A stretch of 64,000 nucleotides of DNA from Arthrobacter bambusae (GCF_030812595.1 NZ_JAUSSZ010000017.1:1-64000), one strand, 5' to 3'; positions 50,118-59,490 are shown, counted from the stretch's first letter. The notes: generated from the sequence alone by a model not told the origin. Numbers and translations are program-made.

Positions 50118-51016
50118 CGCTGGGCCTTCCCGTTGAATCCTGCGGTCAGTTGCTGGCGGCAGAGCTGCCATTCGTGTTCTTCGATGCGCATGAAGTGCGC
50201 CTTTTCACGTTCCTCGAGAAGCGGCACGCCGCGCCCCACCTTCGTGTCGCAAAGGACCACGGAAGGACGCCCGACGGCGGCGGCCTGGGCCGCTGCGTTG
50301 TCGAACGCGGCCAGCAACGCACCGACGTCGTTCCCGTCTACGCGCTGCGCGTACCAGCCGAAAGCTTCCCACTTGTCCGTCACCGGCTCGGTGCGGAGGA
50401 CCGTGTCCGTCTTGCCGTCGGCCTGCAGGGCGTTGATGTCTACCATCGCGGTGAGGTTGCCCAGTTGGTGGTGGTGCGCGCCCATGGCGGCTTCCCACGT
50501 GGAACCTTCGTCAAGCTCGCCGTCGGAGAGGAAGTTGTACACCCTCGCGCTGGAGCCCTGATGCCGGAGGCCGAGGGCAATTCCGACAGCGATGGCAAGC
50601 CCGTGGCCAAGCGAGCCTCCGGAGATTTCCATGCCCGGCGTGTACGTCGACATTCCGGACATGGGGAGCCGGGAATCGTCGGAACCGTAGCTTTCGAGTT
50701 CCTCCACCGGAATGATCCCGGCCTCGGCCAAGGCGGCGTAGTGGCCGATCGCGTAATGGCCCGTGGAAAGGAGGAAACGGTCCCGGCCCGCCCACTCGGG
50801 ATCGTTGGCGCGGTAGCGGAGCTGGTCCGCATAGGCGACAGCAAGCATGTCCGCCGCTCCAAGTGCCTGGCCGACATAGCCCTGCCCCTGGACTTCGCCC
50901 ATGTTGAGGGCGTGGTGACGGATCCGATGAGCGGCTGCGCCCACGCGTTCGATGCGTTCCATCGCGGTTTCTCCGATGTGTTGTTTCCGGGTCTCGAGCG
51001 AATGCGTGACGCCCAT
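50114..51016 (-). CDS. Transketolase-like protein, N-terminal (diphosphate-binding) subunit
   Basis: This 300-residue protein is the thiamine-diphosphate-binding half: HALNMGEVQGQGYVGQALGAADMLAV, STGHYAIGHYAALAEAG, GSLGHGLAIAVGIAL, and the cofactor motif SDGELDEGSTWEA ending in DINALQADG (S for the first G of GDG). It joins the next gene product to form one enzyme. Its ATG overlaps the permease stop (TGATG), so the order permease, N-subunit, C-subunit is one coupled operon. Confidence 0.88.
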   Translation of the reverse strand: MGVTHSLETRKQHIGETAMERIERVGAAAHRIRHHALNMGEVQGQGYVGQALGAADMLAVAYADQLRYRANDPEWAGRDRFLLSTGHYAIGHYAALAEAGIIPVEELESYGSDDSRLPMSGMSTYTPGMEISGGSLGHGLAIAVGIALGLRHQGSSARVYNFLSDGELDEGSTWEAAMGAHHHQLGNLTAMVDINALQADGKTDTVLRTEPVTDKWEAFGWYAQRVDGNDVGALLAAFDNAAAQAAAVGRPSVVLCDTKVGRGVPLLEEREKAHFMRIEEHEWQLCRQQLTAGFNGKAQR

Positions 51017-52353
51017 CAGGCATTCACCGGCTGGGGAGTGCTTTTGGTGGCCTCATCGGCCAACTGACGCTCGCGTTTGCCCCAGGTTTCCCGGGTGGCA
51101 AGGGCAGCCCAGAGCCCGATCAGGGCGTAGGCGCCGAAGAGCAGGGCCGGCCCCATCCAGCCGAAGCTGACGAACAGCAGGGTGGTGATGAAAGGCGTGA
51201 AGCCGGAGATCATGGCCGAGATCTGGTAGGCCAGCGAAGCGCCGGAAGCCCGGGTCTTGGCTTGGAAAAGCTCGGGGAACCAAGCGCCTTGCGCTCCGGC
51301 AAGGGAGTTCTGGCAGATCGCGTAGGAGATGACAATGGTGGCGATGATGAAAATGAACAGGCCGGTGTTGACCAGAAGGAACATGGGAATGGCGAACACG
51401 ACGGCGAAGGCGCAGGACCATACGTAGAGTGGGCGGCGGCCGATGCGGTCGGTGAGCGCTCCCCAGGCCTGGGTCGCGAAGATGCCAATGGCGGAGGCAA
51501 TGCACAGGGCCACCAAGGTCTGGGTTTTGTCCGCGAGATGCTGGCTGTTGAGGTAGGAAATCATGTAGGTGATGGACACCGCGTAGCCGGCGGTCTCTGC
51601 GATGCGGAGGCCGATGCCCTTGACGATGTTGCGCCAGTCGGTCTTGAGGACCTCAACGATGGGAGCCTTGACGATGTCGCCGGATTCCTTGACTTCGTCG
51701 AAGACAGGGGACTCCGGGACCTTGGAGCGGATGACCAAGCCAACGATGACCAGGAAGAGGCTGGCGAGGAACGGGATGCGCCACGCCAGTTCGCTGCCGA
51801 GCTGGACGCTGAACAGGAAGACCAGGTTGGCGAGCAGGAGGCCCACCGGGAAGCCTGCCTGGACGATGCCGGTGTACTTACCCTTGGATTTCCACGGCGC
51901 ATGCTCATAGCTCATGAGAATGGCGCCGCCCCACTCCGCGCCGAAGGCCAGGCCTTGGACGATGCGGACGAACACCAGCAGTGCCGGAGCGAACAGCCCG
52001 ACCATTGCATAAGTGGGGAGCAGGCCGATGGCAAACGTGGCCAGGCCCATCAGGATCAGGGAGGCTACCAGCACGGGCTTGCGCCCCAGTTTGTCGCCGA
52101 GGTGGCCGCCGATGATGCCGCCAAGCGGGCGGGCCGCGAAGCCGACGCCGAGGGTGGCGAAGGATGCAAGGGTGCCGGTCACCGGATCGCTTCCCGGGAA
52201 GAAGGCATGTCCAAAGTAGAGGGCAGCCGCGGTGCCGAAGCCGATGAAGTCATAAGTTTCGATGACCGCACCCACACCGGAGCCGATGGCGACGCGCCTG
52301 GCGTCTTTGGTGCCGTGGACCGGACCGCGCAGGGTCAGAGCTTCTTTGCTCAT
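51016..52353 (-). CDS. MFS transporter, metabolite:proton symporter family
   Basis: This 445-residue protein has 12 predicted spans and the MFS motifs GGHLGDKLGRKPVL (loop 2-3) and the related LTDRIGRRPLYV (loop 8-9). VGAVIETYDFIGFG, ARPLGGIIGG and the ESPVFDE loop are typical of the metabolite:H+ symporter (ShiA/ProP-like) family. It likely imports the polyol, sugar or sugar acid used by the locus. ATG at 52353 has AAAGGG upstream. It is the first gene of the minus-strand operon. Confidence 0.88.
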   Translation of the reverse strand: MSKEALTLRGPVHGTKDARRVAIGSGVGAVIETYDFIGFGTAAALYFGHAFFPGSDPVTGTLASFATLGVGFAARPLGGIIGGHLGDKLGRKPVLVASLILMGLATFAIGLLPTYAMVGLFAPALLVFVRIVQGLAFGAEWGGAILMSYEHAPWKSKGKYTGIVQAGFPVGLLLANLVFLFSVQLGSELAWRIPFLASLFLVIVGLVIRSKVPESPVFDEVKESGDIVKAPIVEVLKTDWRNIVKGIGLRIAETAGYAVSITYMISYLNSQHLADKTQTLVALCIASAIGIFATQAWGALTDRIGRRPLYVWSCAFAVVFAIPMFLLVNTGLFIFIIATIVISYAICQNSLAGAQGAWFPELFQAKTRASGASLAYQISAMISGFTPFITTLLFVSFGWMGPALLFGAYALIGLWAALATRETWGKRERQLADEATKSTPQPVNA

Positions 52354-52404
52354 TGGTGAATCCCTTTCGAAGAGCGACTGAGCCACAGGGCTTCAGCACT
52401 GTCG

Positions 52405-52486
52405 ACTGTTAACACATGATATGCCAGTGTGACCTGCGCCATCTACCCCTGTCAACAGTCAACTTCAAAGGTTGACTGTTGACAGT
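52405..52486. promoter_or_regulatory. Divergent promoter region with three GntR-type operator candidates
   Basis: ACTGTTGACAGT (52475-52486) is a full palindrome of the type also found before the GntR gene. (C)CTGTCAACAGT (52448-52459) is a near match, and ACTGTTAACACA (52405-52416) matches 10 of 12. The first overlaps a TTGACT -35-like box (52472-52477) followed by GCTATT, pointing to the isomerase gene. Sites on both sides allow control of both operons. Confidence 0.65.
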
Positions 52487-52546
52487 TAACCTAGCTATTG
52501 TGGTTCCCATCACTACTGCCCTCGGGCACGACTGGAGGAAACGAAG

Positions 52547-53371
52547 ATGTTCGACTCCCGACTCGGTTGCTCGTCAATCAGCTTCCGGCACCAGGATCTA
52601 TCTACTGCATTGCGCACCATCAACGGCCTGGGCTTTGAGGAAATCGACCTCGGCGCACTGCCCGGCGTCTGCGATCACGTACCTTATGAGCTTGATTCCG
52701 ACGCCGTCGCGGACGTGACTGCGGAGGTGGCCGCCTCAGGGTTGCGGATCCGCTCGGTCAACGGCGATATAGGCGACCTCAATGCAGTGCTCGACGGCGG
52801 CCAGCGGGCCGCGCGGGCACGGCACCTCGACGCTTTGCTCACTCTGACCGCCAACACAAGCGCGAAGGCCCTGGTCCTCCCCTGTGGCGCCTTGAACCAC
52901 AATCCCGTCCGCGGCATCGAAGAAGACCTGGACACCATCGCGGCCCAACTCATAGGTGCCGGACAGCGCGCGGCGGAATTCGGCGTCGAACTCTGGACCG
53001 AATCCCTGCACTTCCTCCGGTTCTGCTGGAACTTGGACCGAGCCGAACAGCTAGCGGCGCGCCTCGCGGACTCCGGCGTCGGTATTGTCATGGACTTCAG
53101 CCACATCGTTGCGGCGGGCGAAGACCCGCTCGAGTACATCGAACGCCATCGAGGCCGGATCGCCCACGTCCACCTCAGGGACGCGGTTCCCGGCAACATC
53201 AACCTCAGCATCGGAAACGGGCAGGCGGACTTCGCCGCCGGACTCAGCTCGCTGGCAGCCGCCGGTTACAACGGCCATTTCTCGCTCGAACTCGAGACCC
53301 GCGACGTCACCCACGAAGAACGCCCAGCAGCGGCCGCCAAAGCTGCCAGCTTCATCACAGACCTCATCTAG
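52547..53371 (+). CDS. Xylose-isomerase-like TIM-barrel sugar isomerase/epimerase
   Basis: This 274-residue protein belongs to the AP-endonuclease-2/xylose-isomerase-like barrel family: LGCSSISFRHQDL at the start, VELWTESLHFLRF with a metal glutamate, MDFSHIVAAGEDP (metal Asp/His), IAHVHLRDA and FSLELE with the last glutamate. These enzymes isomerise or epimerise sugars or sugar phosphates. TGGAGGAAACGAAG precedes the ATG. It leads the plus-strand operon with SDR, DHA-kinase-type and RpiB-like genes. Confidence 0.85.
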   Translation: MFDSRLGCSSISFRHQDLSTALRTINGLGFEEIDLGALPGVCDHVPYELDSDAVADVTAEVAASGLRIRSVNGDIGDLNAVLDGGQRAARARHLDALLTLTANTSAKALVLPCGALNHNPVRGIEEDLDTIAAQLIGAGQRAAEFGVELWTESLHFLRFCWNLDRAEQLAARLADSGVGIVMDFSHIVAAGEDPLEYIERHRGRIAHVHLRDAVPGNINLSIGNGQADFAAGLSSLAAAGYNGHFSLELETRDVTHEERPAAAAKAASFITDLI

Positions 53372-53402
53372 TCACCACCAACGAACAAATCCAAGGAGCA
53401 TC

Positions 53403-54179
53403 ATGACCACCACTATCCAGCGCACCGCCGTCCTCACCGGGGCTACCTCCGAGCGGGGCATCGGCATCACCACCGCGCACCGCTATGCCAGCAACGGCTG
53501 GGCCGTGGTGATCCTGGACCTCGACGGCGAGAAGTCCGCCAAGGTCGCAGCGGAAATCGGCAACCAGTACAACGTGCCTGCGTTCGGTTACGAGATCGAC
53601 GTCGCCAACGAAGCTTCAGTCGACGCGGCGTACAAGGCAGTCGCCGCGGAAATCAAGGCCGGCAACCTCCCCGTTGTCGGCGCCTTGGCCAACATCGCCG
53701 GCATCACCTCGCCTGTGCCGTTCCTAGAAACCACGCTGGAACTCTGGCACAAGATCATGGATGTGAACGCCACAGGTACCTACCTCGTGACCAAGGCCTT
53801 CCTGCCCGATATGATCACCAGCGGCTGGGGCCGGATCGTGAACATGTCCTCCGTCTCAGCCCAACGTGGCGGCGGCGTTTTCGGCAAGGTCCCCTACTCG
53901 GCCGCGAAGGCCGCCATCCTCGGCTTCACCAAGGCGTTGGCCCGTGAAATCGGCGCCACCGGCGTCACCGTGAACGCCATTACTCCGGGCGCCGTGGACA
54001 CCAACATCCGCGTCGGCAGCACCGACGAACAGGAAGCCGCCATCAACGCCGGGATCCCGCTGGGCCGCAACGCCACCACGGAGGAAATCGCCGCGGTCAT
54101 CACGTTCCTGTCTTCCGAGGAATCCGCCTATCTCACAGGCACCACCATCGACATCAATGGTGGAAGCCACATCCACTAA
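53403..54179 (+). CDS. SDR dehydrogenase, probable polyol or sugar dehydrogenase
   Basis: This 258-residue SDR has TGATSERGIG (cofactor), ANIAGI, MSSV with catalytic serine, YSAAK (Tyr, Lys) and NAITPGAVDT. AAGGAG lies before the ATG, 31 bases after the barrel gene. With a DhaK-type kinase and RpiB-like isomerase it matches the gene set known for D-threitol and erythritol breakdown in mycobacteria, where an SDR makes erythrulose. That substrate is an inference from neighbours only. Confidence 0.85.
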   Translation: MTTTIQRTAVLTGATSERGIGITTAHRYASNGWAVVILDLDGEKSAKVAAEIGNQYNVPAFGYEIDVANEASVDAAYKAVAAEIKAGNLPVVGALANIAGITSPVPFLETTLELWHKIMDVNATGTYLVTKAFLPDMITSGWGRIVNMSSVSAQRGGGVFGKVPYSAAKAAILGFTKALAREIGATGVTVNAITPGAVDTNIRVGSTDEQEAAINAGIPLGRNATTEEIAAVITFLSSEESAYLTGTTIDINGGSHIH

Positions 54180-54210
54180 CAGCCTCCATCCGTAGCCGAA
54201 AGAGCCCACG

Positions 54211-55980
54211 ATGACCCGTATCTTCAATGATCCAGCCGACTTCGCCGACGAAGCCCTCGCCGGTTTCTGCGACCTCCATGCCGGCCTGGTGCGCCAGGTT
54301 CCCGGCGGGGCCGTGCGTCGCCACCGTCCCGGCCAGCCCAAGGTCGCAGTCCTGGCCGGCGGCGGATCCGGACACTACCCCGCTTTCGCCGGACTCATCG
54401 GCGCCGGACTGGCCGACGGTGCCGTCGTGGGCAATATCTTCACGTCGCCGTCCGCGCAACAGGCCTACTCCGTGGCCAAGGCTGCCGACAGCGGCGCCGG
54501 AGTGGTGTTCACCTACGGCAACTACGCCGGGGACGTCTTGAACTTCGGCATGGCCAGCGAACGCCTGGCCGCGGAGGGCATCGCTGTCGAGAACGTCCTG
54601 GTGACGGACGACATCGCCAGTGCCACGCCGTCGGAAGCCGACAAGCGCCGCGGCATCGCGGGCGACTTCACGGTCTTCAAGGTCATGGGTGCCGCCGCGG
54701 AGCGAGGCGATAACCTTGCCGACGTCGTGCGCTTGGGCCGGAAGGCCAACAGCATGACCCGCACCATCGGCAGCGCCTTCCACGGTTGCACCTTCCCGGG
54801 AGCGGAAGCACCGCTGTTCACGCTCAAGGACCGGCAGATGGGGCTCGGCCTCGGCATTCACGGCGAGCCCGGCCTGCTGGACACCGAACTCCCGCCGGCA
54901 AAGGAACTCGGGCAGGAACTCGTGGCGCGGCTCCTGGCCGAAACGCCCGCGGGCGCGGGAAACCGGATCGCGGTGATCCTCAACGGACTCGGTTCCACCA
55001 AACACGAAGAGCTCTTCGTGTTGTGGCTGACCGTGGCTCCGTTGCTGCGCGCGGCCGGCTACACCCTGGTCATGCCGGAGGTCGGCGAGCTGGTCACGAG
55101 CCTGGACATGTCCGGCGTCTCCCTCACCATTACGTGGCTGGACGAGGAACTCGAACCGCTCTGGACGGCACCGGCCGAAACGCCCGCTTACCGGCGCGGC
55201 AACGCTGCCCTGCTGTCCGGCGGTCAGCTTACGGAGGAAGCGTTCGACGGCGGCCCTGCCGCCGTGGAATTCGCGGCAACTCTTGCCTCCCACAACTACG
55301 CCGCAAATTGCGCGGCCGCTCTCGAGGCAGCCCGGAAAGCGCTGCACGACGCCGAATCGCACCTTGGCGACATGGACGCGGTAGCGGGCGACGGCGACCA
55401 TGGCCGCGGGATGGTCCGCGGAATCGATGCTGCCACTTCGGTCGCGGCAAGGACCCTGGCCGATGGTGCCGGTGCCGGCGATATGTTGGCAGCCGCGGGC
55501 GACGCCTGGGCGGATAAAGCCGGCGGAACGTCAGGCGTCCTGTGGGGCGCAGGCCTCCGGGCGTTCGGCGAGTCCCTTGGCAATGACCAAGCGCCGGAAC
55601 CGGCTGAACTTGCCGCTGCCGTGACAGCTTTCGCTGCGCGGATCAGTGGTCTGGGCAAGGCCGAAGTGGGCGACAAGACCATGGTGGATGCCCTGCTCCC
55701 CTTCGACGAAACCTTCAGCAAGCGCATCGCCGAAGGCGTTCTTCCGGATATTGCATGGGCTGAGGCGGCGGCTGCGGCCACCTCGGCGGCGCGAGCCACG
55801 GCCTCGCTCCGCCCGCTCAAAGGTCGGGCCCGTCCCCTGGCGGAGAAGAGCCTGGGCACAGCTGACCCGGGAGCCACCTCGCTGGCAATGATCTTCACAG
55901 CCATGGGACCGCACCTTGCGCACGCCTCCGACCGTGCAGCGCCCGCGGCCACGGCCGCAACCACCCGAGCGATCGCATGA
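54211..55980 (+). CDS. Dihydroxyacetone-kinase-type kinase, DhaK-DhaL fusion
   Basis: This 589-residue protein fuses a DhaK domain (about 1-330: VAVLAGGGSGHYPAFAGLIG, VVFTYGNYAGDVLNF, LGLGIHGEPG with the substrate-binding histidine) and an ATP-binding DhaL domain (about 350-589: GDMDAVAGDGDHGRGM with the metal aspartates, AGGTSGVLWG). It is ATP-dependent, unlike PTS-type DhaKLM. It may act on dihydroxyacetone or on a ketotetrose such as erythrulose; the presence of an RpiB-like partner favours the latter. Stop is 17 bases before the next start. Confidence 0.9.
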   Translation: MTRIFNDPADFADEALAGFCDLHAGLVRQVPGGAVRRHRPGQPKVAVLAGGGSGHYPAFAGLIGAGLADGAVVGNIFTSPSAQQAYSVAKAADSGAGVVFTYGNYAGDVLNFGMASERLAAEGIAVENVLVTDDIASATPSEADKRRGIAGDFTVFKVMGAAAERGDNLADVVRLGRKANSMTRTIGSAFHGCTFPGAEAPLFTLKDRQMGLGLGIHGEPGLLDTELPPAKELGQELVARLLAETPAGAGNRIAVILNGLGSTKHEELFVLWLTVAPLLRAAGYTLVMPEVGELVTSLDMSGVSLTITWLDEELEPLWTAPAETPAYRRGNAALLSGGQLTEEAFDGGPAAVEFAATLASHNYAANCAAALEAARKALHDAESHLGDMDAVAGDGDHGRGMVRGIDAATSVAARTLADGAGAGDMLAAAGDAWADKAGGTSGVLWGAGLRAFGESLGNDQAPEPAELAAAVTAFAARISGLGKAEVGDKTMVDALLPFDETFSKRIAEGVLPDIAWAEAAAAATSAARATASLRPLKGRARPLAEKSLGTADPGATSLAMIFTAMGPHLAHASDRAAPAATAATTRAIA

Positions 55981-55997
55981 CCACGAAAGGAGAGGCA

Positions 55998-56468
55998 ATG
56001 GGTTTCCGACTCATCCTTGGCGCCGATGAAGCAGGCGTGGACTACAAAGACCGGATCATGGCGGACCTGCGGGACGATCCGCGGATCACCGAGATCATCG
56101 ACATCGGCGTCAACCGCGGCGATTCCCTGGAAGACTTCACCACGCCCTACCCGTACGTCGGGATCAAGGCGGGCGAGCTCATCCGGGACGGCCATGCAGA
56201 CCGGGCCATCCTGTTTTGCGGCACCGGAATCGGCGTGGCCATCGCGGCGAACAAGGTGGACGGCATCCGCGCCACTACCGCCCACGATTCCTTCTCCGTG
56301 GAGCGCTCCATTCTGTCCAACGATTGCCAAGTGCTCACCATGGGCCAGCGCGTGGTCGGGGTGGAACTGGCCAGCCGGCTGGCACGGGAATGGCTTGGCT
56401 ATGCCTTCGACCCCGCCTCGGCGTCAGCCGACAAAGTGAAGGTGCTCACGGATTTCGAGGGCTGCTGA
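55998..56468 (+). CDS. RpiB/LacAB-family sugar-phosphate isomerase
   Basis: This 156-residue protein has the RpiB fold: RLILGADEAGVDYKDR, then DGHADRAILFCGTGIGVAIAANKVDGIRATTAHD with the phosphate-binding loop and the active-site region, and VLTMGQRVVG. The usual base cysteine is present in LFCGTGIG. Members interconvert aldose and ketose phosphates; in tetritol pathways they turn erythrulose-4-phosphate into erythrose-4-phosphate. GAAAGGAGAGG precedes the ATG at 55998. Last gene of the operon. Confidence 0.87.
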   Translation: MGFRLILGADEAGVDYKDRIMADLRDDPRITEIIDIGVNRGDSLEDFTTPYPYVGIKAGELIRDGHADRAILFCGTGIGVAIAANKVDGIRATTAHDSFSVERSILSNDCQVLTMGQRVVGVELASRLAREWLGYAFDPASASADKVKVLTDFEGC

Positions 56469-56643
56469 ATCCATGCAGCGCAGGGGGTGGGCCGGGCGCC
56501 GCTGTGATGAGTCTCACCTGCAACAAACGCCGTTCCGGCTTGAGCAGTCCGCGCCGCCCTGTGCACTATGGAAAAGCTGTACGGCGGCTTTCGCACTGGC
56601 GCGATAGCCGGAAATCCGGATTCATGAATGGAAGCACTGAACA

Positions 56644-56835
56644 ATGACGTTTGAAACTGCCGACTCCGTAACCCTCAAGATTTGGGACCGCTCAACCACC
56701 CACCACACCCTGGACGCATTGGTGCACGAGTTCTCTGTGCGCCACAACACCTCCAAGGCCAGCATCGCGGTCACCTGCAGCGGACCCAACACTTTCACTG
56801 TCAGCCTCGACGCAACTTCCGACGTCGTCCGTTGA
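56644..56835 (+). CDS. Small protein of 63 residues, unknown
   Basis: The sequence (MTFETADSVTLKIWDRSTTHHTL...) reads as a compact beta-rich unit with VTCSGPNTFTVSLDA near the end. No domain is recognised, nor a signal peptide or membrane segment. TGGAAGC lies upstream of the ATG and a strong hairpin follows the stop, supporting a real single-gene unit. The 175 bases before it hold nothing I can name. Confidence 0.6.
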   Translation: MTFETADSVTLKIWDRSTTHHTLDALVHEFSVRHNTSKASIAVTCSGPNTFTVSLDATSDVVR

Positions 56836-56838
56836 GAG

Positions 56839-56883
56839 GTGAGATCTCGGCACTTTCGTGAACCCAAAGAGCCGAGATCTCAC
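56839..56883 (+). terminator. Terminator hairpin after the small gene
   Basis: GTGAGATCTCGGC (56839-56851) pairs perfectly with GCCGAGATCTCAC (56871-56883), with an inner CTTT/AAAG extension. Confidence 0.65.
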
Positions 56884-56922
56884 TCATGGATTTCCCCGGT
56901 CGAGGGAGGATAGTTTGGTCGC

Positions 56923-57495
56923 ATGACCCCTAGCTACAGGTATGACGTCGAGGTCCTGCATCTTTTGGTGTCGCCGGGTCATGCCTACTTTGGCCGTGCC
57001 CGCGAAGGTGCAGCGAACGTACCAACCACGGATGCCGAACAGGTTAATCTCGTTGCCGGCAAGGGCATCGTCGGCGATCGGTTCTTCGGCAAGGCAGCCC
57101 ATATGGATGCCGCGGTCACGGTGCTCGCGGTCGAGGCCCTCGAAGCCATGGCCGCCGAGCTGGGAGCCGGGCCTTTCGATCCGCTCTTGACACGACGAAA
57201 CGTGGTCATCAGAGGCGCCGAACTAGGCCCGCTGCTAGGGCACGATTTTGCACTCGAATCGCTCGGGGACGTAGTCCGGCTCAAGGCCGGACGGCCCGCC
57301 CACCCTTGCGCCTGGATGGATCAGATGCTCACCGCGGGCGCACACAAGGCCATGCGCGGCCGAGGAGGAGTGCGTTGCCAAGTCCTGGGCGACGGCATCC
57401 TTCACCGCGGCCCGGCAGTGCTGATCAGCCCGGTGCCCTTGGACCCTGAACAGGCGGGCGTAGCTACTGTGCTGCGGCCATCACGTCTTCCCTAG
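56923..57495 (+). CDS. MOSC-domain protein
   Basis: This 190-residue protein is a stand-alone MOSC domain: VNLVAGKGIVGDRFFG, LTRRNVVIRGAELGPLLGHDF, and HPCAWMDQM with the cysteine that could carry sulfur or bind molybdenum cofactor. MOSC proteins handle activated sulfur or serve N-hydroxylated-compound reduction. A link to the molybdenum-dependent xanthine dehydrogenase is possible but distant. No close ribosome site is seen; TAGTTT (56911-56916) lies 6 bases before the ATG, fitting a leaderless mRNA. Confidence 0.82.
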   Translation: MTPSYRYDVEVLHLLVSPGHAYFGRAREGAANVPTTDAEQVNLVAGKGIVGDRFFGKAAHMDAAVTVLAVEALEAMAAELGAGPFDPLLTRRNVVIRGAELGPLLGHDFALESLGDVVRLKAGRPAHPCAWMDQMLTAGAHKAMRGRGGVRCQVLGDGILHRGPAVLISPVPLDPEQAGVATVLRPSRLP

Positions 57496-57519
57496 CAGCA
57501 TTCGACCCCGGAGATATCC

Positions 57520-59490
57520 TCAGACCTCCGCCACCGGCGCCGCGAACTGCGCTTCGTACAGCCTTGAGTAGGCTCCCCCAGCGGCCAGCAGTTCCGCATG
57601 CGTGCCTTGCTCCACGATCTGCCCGGACTCCATCACCAGGATGAGGTCTGCGTCGCGGATCGTGGACAGGCGGTGCGCGATGACAAAGCTCGTCCGGTCG
57701 GAACGCAGGGCACTCATCGCCTTCTGAACCAGAACCTCGGTCCGGGTGTCCACGGAACTCGTCGCCTCGTCCAGAATCAAGACCGACGGACGGGCCAGGA
57801 ACGCCCTGGCAATGGTGAGCAACTGCTTCTCACCGGCGGAAATGTTGCTGCCTTCGTCGTCGAGCACGGTGTCATAGCCCTCAGGGAGCGAGTGCACGAA
57901 GCGGTCAACATACGTTGCTTGGGCGGCCTCCAGAATCTCCGCTTCGGTAGCATCGGGCCGTCCGTAGGCGATGTTGTCACGGATGGTGCCGCCGAACAGC
58001 CACGTGTCCTGAAGCACCATGCCCATCCGTGAACGGAGCTCGTAACGGGACATCGAGGCGACATCGACGCCGTCGAGCGTTATCCGCCCGCCGTCGAGCT
58101 CGTAGAAGCGCATCATCAGGTTCACCAGCGTGGTCTTGCCTGCTCCCGTGGGCCCGACGATCGCCACGGACTGGCCGGGCTCGGCCACCAGGCTCAGATC
58201 CTGGATCAGCGGCTTGTCTTCCGAATAGGAGAAGGAGATGTTCTCGAACACCAAGCGCCCGCGCGTCAATTCGGGAACGGCCGAAGGCTCGGGATCCGCG
58301 CCCTGCTCCTCGGTGTCGAGCAATGCGAACACACGCTCTGCGGATGCCACGCCGGACTGGAGCAGATTGGCCATCGAACCGAGCTGGGCCAGGGGCTGCG
58401 TGAACTGCCGTGAGTACTGGATGAATGCTTGGACATCGCCCAGCTGCATGGCGCCCGAAGCTACTTGAAGGCCGCCCACCACGGCGATCCCGACATAGAC
58501 GAGGTTGCCGATGAATGTCAGTGCCGGCATGATCAAGCCGCTGATGAACTGGGCGCCGAAGCTAGCCGAGAACAGCTCTGCGTTTTTCTCGCGGAACTTC
58601 TCCTCCACTTCGCGCTGGCGGCCGAACACCTTCACGAGAGCATGGCCGGTGTAGGTTTCTTCGATCTGCCCGTTCAGCTCACCGGTGTTCTTCCACTGGG
58701 CCACGAACAGCTTCTGGGAGCGCTTGGCAATGAGCACGGTGGTCACCAGCGTCAACGGCACCGTGACCAAGGTGATAACTGCCAAAACCGGCGAGAGCAG
58801 GAACATCATGAAGATGACGCCCGCCACCGTGAGCAGTGAGGTCACCGCCTGGCTGATGGACTGTTGGAGACTTTGCGAAATGTTATCGACGTCGTTGGTC
58901 ACGCGGCTGAGGAGCTCGCCGCGCTGGACCGAATCGAAGTAGCGCAAGGGCAGCCGGTTGATCTTCGCTTCGATCTGCTCACGTAGCCGGTACACAGTCC
59001 GTTGCACGACGCCGTTGAGCACGTAGGCCTGAATCCAGCCGAACGCTGAGGCCAGGACATACAAGACCAGCACCCACAGCAGTATCGAGGACAACGCCCC
59101 GAAGTCGATCCCGACGCCGGGAGTCAGGTCCATGCCCTTCAGCATGTCCGCCTTGGAGCCCTGCCCGGAAGCACGCAGTCCCTCGATGACCTGTTCCTTG
59201 CTCACCCCGGCGGGAAGTTGCTTGGACACCACCCCGGCGAAGATCAGGTTGGTTCCCTCGCCGAGCAGCCGCGGGCCGATCACCGACAGGGTCACGCTTC
59301 CGACGGCGAGGACAAGCACCAAAACCAGCCACAAACGCTCCGGCCGCAGTGTCCCCAGGAGCCGCTTGGCCGACGGCAGGAAGTTCATGGCCTTCTCGGC
59401 CGGAACGCTCATTCCAGCGAAGGGTCCGCCGCGGCCGGGGCCCATCGGCGGGCGCGGCGGACGGTTCGCGGTGCTGGGTGCGCTGCTCAT
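57520..59490 (-). CDS. ABC exporter half-transporter, catalytically complete subunit
   Basis: This 656-residue protein has six spans and an ATPase domain: Walker A VGPTGAGKTT, signature NISAGEKQLL (non-canonical but common in this clade), Walker B LILDEATS with the catalytic glutamate, and H-loop IAHRLST. An N-terminal Pro/Gly-rich tail and an extracellular insert of about 60 residues after the first span are notable. Its ATG overlaps the stop of the other half (ATGA) and GGAGGAGG precedes it, so the two form a heterodimeric multidrug- or lipid-type exporter. Confidence 0.9.
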   Translation of the reverse strand: MSSAPSTANRPPRPPMGPGRGGPFAGMSVPAEKAMNFLPSAKRLLGTLRPERLWLVLVLVLAVGSVTLSVIGPRLLGEGTNLIFAGVVSKQLPAGVSKEQVIEGLRASGQGSKADMLKGMDLTPGVGIDFGALSSILLWVLVLYVLASAFGWIQAYVLNGVVQRTVYRLREQIEAKINRLPLRYFDSVQRGELLSRVTNDVDNISQSLQQSISQAVTSLLTVAGVIFMMFLLSPVLAVITLVTVPLTLVTTVLIAKRSQKLFVAQWKNTGELNGQIEETYTGHALVKVFGRQREVEEKFREKNAELFSASFGAQFISGLIMPALTFIGNLVYVGIAVVGGLQVASGAMQLGDVQAFIQYSRQFTQPLAQLGSMANLLQSGVASAERVFALLDTEEQGADPEPSAVPELTRGRLVFENISFSYSEDKPLIQDLSLVAEPGQSVAIVGPTGAGKTTLVNLMMRFYELDGGRITLDGVDVASMSRYELRSRMGMVLQDTWLFGGTIRDNIAYGRPDATEAEILEAAQATYVDRFVHSLPEGYDTVLDDEGSNISAGEKQLLTIARAFLARPSVLILDEATSSVDTRTEVLVQKAMSALRSDRTSFVIAHRLSTIRDADLILVMESGQIVEQGTHAELLAAGGAYSRLYEAQFAAPVAEV

